In this document: positions 1 to 4,813 of the stretch, one piece after another | How the letters are laid out: every line of letters starts with the position of its first letter | Position numbering within the stretch: the stretch's first letter is position 1 | Translations under genes and position numbers: made by a program | Assembly (NCBI GenBank): GCA_949747935.1 | Contig: CATKHE010000077.1 | Coordinates: 1-5,340, forward strand | DNA length: 5,340 bases | Direction of reading: 5' to 3' | From: an uncultured Eubacteriales bacterium | Lineage (GTDB): Bacteria > Bacillota_A > Clostridia > Oscillospirales > Oscillospiraceae | The notes under the pieces: generated by a model | The model's input: only the letters and a program-made list of their open reading frames with translations | Told to the model about the DNA's origin: nothing | Database searches by the model: none

Positions 1-867
1 AGCCGTGAGGTCCTCCAGCACACCCGGCAGCTGAAGGTGATCGCCTCCGCCCTGGAGAAGAAGATCAAGAACGAGCTGCTCACGATGCAGAAGGAGGACC
101 GGGAAAAATATGAAAAGTTCTGGACGGCCTTCGGGACCCAGCTGAAATACGGCGTGGTGGCCGATTACGGCCAGCACAAGGACGTGCTCCAGGACCTGCT
201 GCTGTTCTGGTCCTCCAAGGAGGGGGCCAACACCACTCTGTCCGCCTACAAGGACCGGATGCCCGAGGACCAGCCCTTCTACTATTACGCCTGCGGCGAG
301 AGTGTGGAGAAGATTGCCAGGCTGCCCCAGGTGGAACGCATTCTGGACAAGGGCTATGAGATCCTCTACTGCACCGAGGACGTGGACGACTTCGTGATGA
401 AGGGCCTGCGGGAGATAGACGGCAAGGAGTTCAAGTCCGTCACCGAGGAGGACGCCCTGCCCCAGACCGACGAGGAGAAGAAGCAGGCCGAGGAGAAGGC
501 CGAGGCCGGAAAGCCGGTGCTGGAGGCCGTGAAGGAAGCCCTGGGGGACCAGGTGAAGGAGGTGCGGGTGTCCGCCATCCTCAAGTCGGGGGCCTGCTGC
601 CTGTCCGCCGACGGTCCCATCTCCATCGAAATGGAGAAATATATGAGCAAGATGGAGGGCGGACAGCCCATGAAGGCCGATCGGGTACTGGAGCTCAACG
701 CCGATTCCGCCCCCTTCGCCGCTCTGAGGAGGGCGGTGGAGACGGAGGACAAGGAGTTGGTCTCCAAATACTCCAGACTGCTCTACGCTCAGGCCCTCCT
801 TCTGGCGGGTCTGCCCTTGGAGGACCCGGCGGAGTATACCGAGCTGGTGTGCTCCCTGATGATTTAA
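1..867 (+). CDS. htpG: Molecular chaperone HtpG (bacterial Hsp90), C-terminal part; 5' end outside the window
   Basis: HtpG is the cytosolic bacterial Hsp90, an ATP-driven homodimeric chaperone that remodels client proteins. The frame is open from base 1, so no start is visible. A GTG at 37 is internal, because clear family sequence (SREVLQHTRQ) lies before it. The 288 visible residues are a little under half of the usual length of about 620-640. Visible residues 1-165 are the end of the middle domain. They open with the SRE-[VIL]-LQ catalytic loop, whose Arg (residue 2) corresponds to the middle-domain arginine that contacts ATP gamma-phosphate in characterised Hsp90s. They also include EKYEKFWTAFG and the FYYYACGES strand. 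A Glu/Lys-rich stretch follows, then the C-terminal dimerisation domain with DGPISIEMEKYM, RVLELNADSAPF and the final AQALLLAGLPLEDPAEY helix region. There is no MEEVD tail, as expected in bacteria. The ATPase domain is simply outside the window, so there is no sign of pseudogenisation. The family assignment is secure. Confidence 0.96.
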   Translation, partial: SREVLQHTRQLKVIASALEKKIKNELLTMQKEDREKYEKFWTAFGTQLKYGVVADYGQHKDVLQDLLLFWSSKEGANTTLSAYKDRMPEDQPFYYYACGESVEKIARLPQVERILDKGYEILYCTEDVDDFVMKGLREIDGKEFKSVTEEDALPQTDEEKKQAEEKAEAGKPVLEAVKEALGDQVKEVRVSAILKSGACCLSADGPISIEMEKYMSKMEGGQPMKADRVLELNADSAPFAALRRAVETEDKELVSKYSRLLYAQALLLAGLPLEDPAEYTELVCSLMI

Positions 868-869
868 AA

Positions 870-900
870 AAACGCGGAGCGCTGCCGGCGCTCCGCGTTT
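870..900. terminator. Intrinsic terminator shared by convergent htpG and the enzyme-I N-domain gene
   Basis: Two perfectly complementary 13-base arms (870-882 and 888-900) surround a 5-nt TGCCG loop. On the minus strand the hairpin is followed by seven T (the A run 866-872 on +), a textbook rho-independent terminator for the gene ending at 916. On the plus strand it is followed by TTTCCCTTT, a weaker U-tract, so it probably also stops htpG transcription. The A run overlaps the htpG TAA stop codon, so the spacing is very tight. Confidence 0.9.
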
Positions 901-915
901 CCCTTTGAGTTTCCG

Positions 916-1671
916 TCAGACCAGGGCGTATCCCTTGGGCCGACCGTTGGCCTGATAGAGCTCCCGCAGCAGCTCCAGCTGGGACTGCTCCGGGTCGATG
1001 TATACATGGCCGGTGTAGCCGTCCATCAGGGCGAGCCGGCCCTCGCACTGGGTGGTGATGGCCACCTCCACAATGGCGGGGATGTGGTAGGCCCGTACCA
1101 GCATAGCGGTGTGGCTGTCCAGACTGCCCCGCCGGGTAATCAGGCCCAGCAGCCGCCGCTGGTCGAAGTCCATCACCTCGCTGGGCAGATACTCGTCGGC
1201 CACCAGGATGGCGGGCTCGTCCATCAGGAGGGTCTGCCGCCCGCCCATCAGCGCCCGGAGCACCCGCTGGGAGATATCCCGGATATCCACCGCTCGGGCC
1301 TGCATATAGGCGCTGTCCATAGCGGCGAAGGCGGCGGAAAAGCTGACCTCAGCCATCTGGACAGCGTACTCTGCCGTCACCCCCTGGCCGTTGATCAGCC
1401 CCCGGACGGTCTCCACATAATCGTGGTCCTCCAGCAGCATTCCGTGGATCAGGAAGATCGAGGCCACTCCCTCACCCACCTGGTTGAGCGCCCGGTGGTA
1501 CAGGGTGTTCAGCTCCAGAATGGCGTTCTGCTGGGCCCGGTGAAAGCGGTTGAGCTCCTGCCGCCAGTCTCCCCGGGTATACAGCTGGACCTGTGGAACG
1601 GGGCGGCGGTAAAAGCACAGCCGCCCGGCCACGATCTGATCCATAATGGGTTTGCCAGACAAGACCTGCAT
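916..1671 (-). CDS. Stand-alone PTS enzyme I N-terminal domain protein (PEP-utilizing N + mobile/phosphohistidine domain, no PEP-binding barrel)
   Basis: This 251-residue protein aligns by eye with the first part of PtsI (about 570 residues) and stops in the linker before the PEP-binding TIM barrel. The helical HPr-docking subdomain is recognisable from SIFLIHGMLLEDHDYV (residues 71-86; compare IFxxHxMLLED in PtsI) and MDSAYMQARAVDIRDISQRV (118-137), a hallmark block of the family. The swivelling phosphohistidine subdomain carries GSLDSHTAMLVRAYHIPAIV (182-201); His187 is the equivalent of the phosphorylated His of GGRTSH. It ends with DGYTGHVYIDP (217-227). The start is the ATG at 1669-1671, preceded by GAGGGGGG. 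A longer reading from 1761 is rejected because it would contain the promoter. The gene is monocistronic, with its own promoter and terminator. Known biochemistry of isolated enzyme I N-domains suggests it could exchange phosphate with phospho-HPr but not be charged by PEP. Its cellular role is unknown. A truncated PtsI paralogue is the alternative, but the coding frame is clean. Confidence 0.85.
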   Translation of the reverse strand: MQVLSGKPIMDQIVAGRLCFYRRPVPQVQLYTRGDWRQELNRFHRAQQNAILELNTLYHRALNQVGEGVASIFLIHGMLLEDHDYVETVRGLINGQGVTAEYAVQMAEVSFSAAFAAMDSAYMQARAVDIRDISQRVLRALMGGRQTLLMDEPAILVADEYLPSEVMDFDQRRLLGLITRRGSLDSHTAMLVRAYHIPAIVEVAITTQCEGRLALMDGYTGHVYIDPEQSQLELLRELYQANGRPKGYALV

Positions 1672-1678
1672 ACTGCCG

Positions 1679-1687
1679 CCCCCCTCA
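1679..1687 (-). promoter_or_regulatory. Ribosome binding site fixing the enzyme-I N-domain start at 1671
   Basis: On the minus strand, TGAGGGGGG lies about 8-9 nt before the ATG at 1669-1671. No comparable site precedes the upstream in-frame ATG at 1761, which also lies upstream of the predicted transcription start. Confidence 0.75.
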
Positions 1688-1716
1688 CTGTAGCTTATTC
1701 CAATGTTATTTTTGAA

Positions 1717-1745
1717 ATTATAGCTCCGCCGTTCCGCTTTGTAAA
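1717..1745 (-). promoter_or_regulatory. Sigma-A promoter for the enzyme-I N-domain gene
   Basis: On the minus strand, TTTACA (1740-1745, 5 of 6 to TTGACA) is followed after exactly 17 nt by a perfect TATAAT (1717-1722). Transcription would start near 1710, giving a leader of about 40 nt with the ribosome binding site before the ATG at 1671. It lies inside the longer alternative reading frame, which supports the shorter start. Confidence 0.85.
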
Positions 1746-1861
1746 GGTCAGATTTTTCCAAATTTACTATCCTGCGAAAAATTTTCTTCGTCTATTTCCT
1801 CTCGATTGGTATTTTTTAGCATTTTTTGCCTGCTTTTTGGGAGAAACAGCCATTTCTGCAC

Positions 1862-1875
1862 TTTACTCCGGTAAA
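1862..1875. promoter_or_regulatory. Possible operator: dyad overlapping the aminotransferase -35 element
   Basis: TTTAC-TCCG-GTAAA is a perfect 5-bp inverted repeat with a 4-nt centre. It starts at the -35 hexamer and runs into the spacer, where a repressor would block RNA polymerase. The arms are short and could be chance. No regulator gene is visible nearby. Confidence 0.3.
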
Positions 1876-1890
1876 CTACTGTGGTATAAT
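1862..1890 (+). promoter_or_regulatory. Sigma-A promoter with extended -10 for the aminotransferase gene
   Basis: TTTACT (1862-1867, 4 of 6 to consensus), a 17-nt spacer, and a perfect TATAAT (1885-1890) preceded by TGG, which makes an extended -10 (TGnTATAAT). The start would be near 1897, giving a leader of about 45 nt. The -35 hexamer is embedded in a small dyad (1862-1875). Confidence 0.85.
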
Positions 1891-1929
1891 GCGGGTAAGC
1901 GCCCCAATGCCTTGGGCCATTTTCATTCT

Positions 1930-1934
1930 GGAGG
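1930..1934 (+). promoter_or_regulatory. Ribosome binding site fixing the aminotransferase start at 1942
   Basis: GGAGG sits 7 nt before the ATG at 1942-1944. The same frame stays open far upstream (from 1006), so this site, together with the promoter at 1862-1890, decides the start. Confidence 0.85.
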
Positions 1935-1941
1935 TTTTATT

Positions 1942-3123
1942 ATGGTTTCTGAACGTATGAGGGGGCTGGGCACCGCCCGGTCCGTAATCCGGGAGCTGTT
2001 CGAATACGGAAAGCTCCGCGCGGCGGAGGTGGGGGCGGAAAATGTCTTTGATTTTTCCATCGGCAATCCCAGCGTACCCGCTCCCGCCGCCGTCAATGAG
2101 ACGGCGGTCCGCCTGCTCACCCGGCAGCCCCACCTGATCCACGCCTACACCAGCGCCCAGGGCGACGCCGAGGCCAGGCAGCGCTTTGCCGATTCCCTCA
2201 ACCGCCGGTTCGGCGCCGATTACACCGCTGACCGGTTTTACATCACCATGGGGGCCGCCGCCTCCCTGTGCTGCGTCTTCAACGGCCTGACCTGCCCCGG
2301 GGATGAGTTCATCGTCTTCGCCCCCTACTTCCCGGAGTATAAGGTGTTCATCGAAGGGGCCGGGGCCGGGATGGTCCTGATTCCCCCGGAGGTGGAGAGC
2401 TTCCAGATCGACTTTGATTCCTTTGAGCGGGCGGTCACCCCGCGGACCAAGGGCGTGGTCATTAACAGCCCCAACAACCCCTCGGGCGTGGTCTATTCCC
2501 GGGAGACGCTGGAGCGGCTGGCCGGGATTCTCACCGCCAAAGGCGGGGAGTACGGCCACCCCATCTATCTGATCTCCGACGAGCCCTACCGGGAGATCGT
2601 CTACGCCGGGGTGGAGGTCCCCTGGGTGCCCCACATCTACCGGGACACCATCGTGTGCTACTCCTTCTCCAAGTCCCTGTCCCTGCCCGGCGAGCGCATC
2701 GGCTATGTGCTGGTGCCCAGGGACGTGACTGACGCGGAGGACGTATACGCCGCCGTGGCGGGGGCGGGCCGCTCCCTGGGCTATGTAAACGCCCCCAGCC
2801 TGTTCCAGCAGGTCACTTCCCAGTGCTGCGGCATGACCGCGGACGTCGGGATCTATGAGGAGAACCGGAATCTTTTCGTTTCCGCCCTGCGGGAGATGGG
2901 CTACCGTGTGGTGGAGCCCGGCGGGGCCTTCTACCTTTTCCCCCGCAGCCTGGAGCCCGACGATCTGGCCTTCAGCGAACGGGCGAAGAAATTCGACCTG
3001 CTCATGGCCCCCGGCGCCGGCTTCGGCGCTCCGGGACACGTGCGCATCTCCTACTGTGTCCAGACCGACACCATCCGCCGTTCCCTGCCCAGATTCCAGG
3101 CCCTTGCGGACTCCTACCGTTGA
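1942..3123 (+). CDS. PLP-dependent aminotransferase, class I/II (aspartate-aminotransferase-like fold)
   Basis: This 393-residue cytosolic fold-type I enzyme moves an amino group between an amino acid and a 2-oxo acid through pyridoxal phosphate. The catalytic landmarks are all present in order: FSIGNPSVPAP near the N terminus (substrate loop, residues 38-48), Tyr69 in AYTSAQG, NSPNNPSG with the cofactor-contacting Asn179, SDEPYREI with Asp213 (pairs with the PLP pyridine nitrogen) and Tyr216, the Schiff-base lysine Lys244 in YSFSKSLSLPGERIGYV, and Arg368 in HVRISYC, the usual substrate carboxylate-binding arginine. The length is normal for the family. The frame ends in a tandem TGA-TAA stop. 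The true substrate cannot be read from the sequence; aspartate, an aromatic amino acid or another amino acid are all possible. It resembles a common clostridial aminotransferase subgroup. It is a monocistronic unit divergent from the enzyme-I N-domain gene. Confidence 0.93.
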   Translation: MVSERMRGLGTARSVIRELFEYGKLRAAEVGAENVFDFSIGNPSVPAPAAVNETAVRLLTRQPHLIHAYTSAQGDAEARQRFADSLNRRFGADYTADRFYITMGAAASLCCVFNGLTCPGDEFIVFAPYFPEYKVFIEGAGAGMVLIPPEVESFQIDFDSFERAVTPRTKGVVINSPNNPSGVVYSRETLERLAGILTAKGGEYGHPIYLISDEPYREIVYAGVEVPWVPHIYRDTIVCYSFSKSLSLPGERIGYVLVPRDVTDAEDVYAAVAGAGRSLGYVNAPSLFQQVTSQCCGMTADVGIYEENRNLFVSALREMGYRVVEPGGAFYLFPRSLEPDDLAFSERAKKFDLLMAPGAGFGAPGHVRISYCVQTDTIRRSLPRFQALADSYR

Positions 3124-3129
3124 TAAAAG

Positions 3130-3170
3130 AAACCTCCCCCGGGAATCTTGTGGTTCCCGGGGGAGGTTTT
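3130..3170. terminator. Bidirectional intrinsic terminator between the aminotransferase and MATE genes
   Basis: Perfect 16-bp arms (3130-3145 and 3154-3169) close an 8-nt loop TCTTGTGG. The stem has a very GC-rich core containing CCCGGG and A/T ends, so a T-run (TTTT, 3167-3170) follows the core on + and TTTCTTTT follows it on -. It begins 6 nt after the aminotransferase stop and 20 nt past the MATE stop, serving both convergent genes. Confidence 0.9.
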
Positions 3171-3189
3171 ATGGCGGTGGGGCTGCCGG

Positions 3190-4596
3190 TCAACGCTGAG
3201 CGCCGGCGTGGAGGGGGACGGGCCGGGGCTCGGACAGCTCCTCCGGCTGGTTGGGGTAGAGCCGGCGCAGCTTGCCGATGCACAGCGCGCTGGCGGGAAT
3301 CAGGAACAGGTCGGCGCACACCCAGGCGGCGGGGGAGGCGAAGCAGGCGGCGGTGTAGCCGAATACGGGCACCAGCCATATGCCAACCACGGTGCGGGCG
3401 GCCATCTCCAGCACCCCGGCCAGAATGGCGAAGGGGCTGAATCCCATCCCCTGGATGGAGAACCGGACGATGTTCACCAGGGACAGGGGGAAGAAGAAGG
3501 CGGCCCCCACCAGGATATACCGGGTGGTCAGCTCCGTCAGAAGGGCCACATCCAGCTCCTTGGGGTCCAGGAAGAGCAGGGCACACTGAGGAGCGAAGCG
3601 GAGCATGGCGCAGAAGGCGATCAGCGAGTAACCCAGCCCCAGCAAGGCGCAGGAGCGAATACCTTTGGACAGCCGGTCCAGCTTGCAGGCCCCCATGTTC
3701 TGGCCGCAGTAGGTGGCCATGGTGGCTCCCATTGCGTCGAAGGGGCAGGCCAGCAGCTGATACACCTTGCTCCCCGCCGCCACGGCGGCCACATAGAGGC
3801 TTCCCAAGGCGTTCACCGAGGACTGGAGCACGATGGACCCGATGGCGGTGATGGAGTATTGCAGGCCCATGGGGATGCCCATGGCGCACAGCACTCCGCA
3901 GGAGTGGAGGTCCAGCCGCCGCTCCTCCCGGGTCATGCGCAGGATGGGGTACTTCTTTATCATGTAGAACAGGCAGGCCACCCCGGACACCCCCTGAGAG
4001 GCCACCGTGGCGATGGCCGCCCCGGCCACCCCGGCCCGGAAGCCCAGGATAAGGGCGAAGTCCAGAGCGATGTTCAGCACGGAGGACAGAGCCAGGAAGT
4101 ACACTGGCGTTTTGCTGTCCCCCAGAGAGCGGATGACCCCGGCAAGCAGGTTGTACAGGAAGGTGGCGGGTATGCCCAGGAAGATGACGAAAATATAGGC
4201 GTAGGCCCCGTCGAAGATATCCGCCGGGGTGCGCATGAGCGTCAGGATCTCCCGGCAGAGCAGACCCGTCCCCACCGTGAGGACCACGGCAAACAGGATG
4301 GACAGCCAGGCGGCGTTGGCCACGTACCGGCGCATTTTGGAGGGCTCATTGGCCCCCATCCGCTGGGCCACCGGGATGGCGAAGCCATTGCATACCCCCA
4401 TGCAGAAGCCGATGACGAAAAAGTTGATGGAGCCGGTGGATCCCACCGCCGCCAGAGCGGCGGAGCCCAGCAGCTTGCCCACGATCATGGCATCCACCAT
4501 GTTGTACAGCTGCTGGAACAGCATACCAAACAGGGTGGGCAGGGCGAAGCCGACAATCAGCCGCATGGGGCTGCCGGTGGTCAGGTCTCTGGTCAT
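3190..4596 (-). CDS. MATE family efflux transporter
   Basis: This 468-residue inner-membrane antiporter is of the multidrug and toxic compound extrusion family, which exports drugs or metabolites using Na+ or H+ gradients. Twelve hydrophobic segments can be traced, arranged as two homologous six-helix halves. The first half opens with FALPTLFGMLFQQLYNMVDA (residues 17-36), a MATE hallmark, and contains IRSLGDSKTP (155-164). The second half repeats the pattern with MGIPMGLQYSITAIGSIVLQ (239-258) and IQGMGFSPFA (381-390). The last helix ends near 440, leaving a polar tail of about 28 residues. The start is the ATG at 4594-4596, with AAGGAAGG 7 nt upstream. An in-frame ATG at 4647 is upstream of the -10 element and adds a polar peptide, so it is rejected. 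The resemblance is to clostridial MepA/NorM-like proteins; the substrate and coupling ion cannot be told. No MarR or TetR regulator gene is next to it in the window. Confidence 0.93.
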   Translation of the reverse strand: MTRDLTTGSPMRLIVGFALPTLFGMLFQQLYNMVDAMIVGKLLGSAALAAVGSTGSINFFVIGFCMGVCNGFAIPVAQRMGANEPSKMRRYVANAAWLSILFAVVLTVGTGLLCREILTLMRTPADIFDGAYAYIFVIFLGIPATFLYNLLAGVIRSLGDSKTPVYFLALSSVLNIALDFALILGFRAGVAGAAIATVASQGVSGVACLFYMIKKYPILRMTREERRLDLHSCGVLCAMGIPMGLQYSITAIGSIVLQSSVNALGSLYVAAVAAGSKVYQLLACPFDAMGATMATYCGQNMGACKLDRLSKGIRSCALLGLGYSLIAFCAMLRFAPQCALLFLDPKELDVALLTELTTRYILVGAAFFFPLSLVNIVRFSIQGMGFSPFAILAGVLEMAARTVVGIWLVPVFGYTAACFASPAAWVCADLFLIPASALCIGKLRRLYPNQPEELSEPRPVPLHAGAQR

Positions 4597-4603
4597 AGGG
4601 GTC

Positions 4604-4611
4604 CCTTCCTT
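4604..4611 (-). promoter_or_regulatory. Ribosome binding site fixing the MATE start at 4596
   Basis: AAGGAAGG on the minus strand ends 7 nt before the ATG at 4594-4596. No such site is apparent before the upstream ATG at 4647. Confidence 0.75.
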
Positions 4612-4629
4612 CTGAAAAATCTCCGCCCT

Positions 4630-4658
4630 ATTATAGCCATCCGTCACCCCTTTGGCTA
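4630..4658 (-). promoter_or_regulatory. Sigma-A promoter for the MATE gene, with a dyad spanning -35 to -10
   Basis: On the minus strand there is a perfect TATAAT (4630-4635) and, 17 nt upstream, TAGCCA (4653-4658, 4 of 6 to TTGACA). Transcription would start near 4623, downstream of the alternative ATG at 4647. The -35 TAGCCA forms an inverted repeat with TGGCTA (4634-4639), which overlaps the -10, with a 13-bp centre. This could be a regulator site, though six-base arms may be chance. The weak -35 would suit a regulated promoter. Confidence 0.7.
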
Positions 4659-4732
4659 GCGGCTTTTTGACGGTTTTGCGCCCTCAAACCAGGGAACTTT
4701 TCATCAGAATACCCCGTCCCCCGCAGGAAAAA

Positions 4733-4802
4733 GCCTCCCTTGCAAAAGGGGAGAGGGACCGCCTCCGAAGGCGGTGGCCCTCCCCCCTTTGTCAAAGGGG
4801 GC
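4733..4802. repeat. MITE/REP-like structured intergenic element with palindromic ends
   Basis: This 70-bp segment folds almost completely. A central hairpin has arms at 4745-4763 and 4770-4790: ACCGCC/GGCGGT is perfect around TCCGAA, then extends through a GG bulge and one mismatch. The right end is a perfect 8-bp hairpin (4783-4790 with 4794-4801, loop GTC). The two ends, read inward, are related to each other over about 21 bp (15 identical by eye), like terminal inverted repeats. On the minus strand it exits into TTTTT (4728-4732), so it may also terminate the upstream permease gene. It resembles interspersed intergenic repeats recalled from gut Oscillospiraceae. Its copy number cannot be seen here. 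Confidence 0.6.
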
Positions 4803-4813
4803 CTATCAGCTTT

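Larger units (their letters stand above)
1672..1941. other. Divergent intergenic regulatory region between the enzyme-I N-domain gene and the aminotransferase gene
   Basis: This is 270 bp without a gene, AT-rich in a GC-rich neighbourhood. It holds two back-to-back sigma-A promoters (1717-1745 on - and 1862-1890 on +) whose inner edges are 116 bp apart. Between them is a T-tract-rich stretch including T6 at 1812, T6 at 1822 and T5 at 1834, about one helical turn apart, which could give intrinsic curvature. A dyad AGAAA-N6-TTTCT (1842-1857) lies just upstream of the rightward -35. A long plus-strand open frame crosses this region from 1006, but it is the unbroken upstream extension of the aminotransferase frame and is not thought to be coding. 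Confidence 0.8.

Noticed and set aside
1737..1746. A small CTTT-GT-AAAG palindrome on the leftward -35.
   Set aside because: Four-base arms of A/T-rich sequence are too likely by chance and mostly overlap the hexamer itself.
1672..1761. A longer N terminus (30 extra residues) for the enzyme-I N-domain protein.
   Set aside because: The -10 and -35 boxes (1717-1745) lie inside it, and the residues do not match the family, which begins at the MQVLSG-like start.
1006..1941. A 312-codon in-frame upstream extension of the aminotransferase (total 705 codons).
   Set aside because: It is antisense to the recognisable enzyme-I N-domain gene, has no family resemblance, and crosses the promoter at 1862-1890. 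The GGAGG and ATG at 1930-1944 give a normal-length aminotransferase.
1876..3039. A 387-codon minus-strand open frame opposite the aminotransferase.
   Set aside because: The product is Gly/Asp/His-rich shadow sequence with no ribosome binding site seen, while the plus strand carries every catalytic motif of an aminotransferase.
3002..3889. A 295-codon minus-strand open frame overlapping the 3' part of the MATE gene and running through the terminator.
   Set aside because: It is an Arg/Pro/Gly-rich frame-shifted reading of the MATE gene and crosses the 3130-3170 hairpin.
4597..4647. A longer N terminus (17 extra residues) for the MATE protein.
   Set aside because: The -10 box at 4630-4635 lies inside it, and AAGGAAGG correctly precedes the ATG at 4596.
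3148..4659. A 503-codon plus-strand open frame opposite the MATE gene.
   Set aside because: Its product is Gly/Gln/His-rich, low in hydrophobic pattern and unlike any family known to me. Stop-free antisense frames are expected opposite GC-rich genes, and the MATE frame is clearly real.
4659..4732. Searched the rest of the MATE upstream region for a small gene, riboswitch or RNA.
   Set aside because: Only a 4-bp CCCT/AGGG hairpin was found; no recognisable leader, tRNA or ORF with a ribosome binding site.
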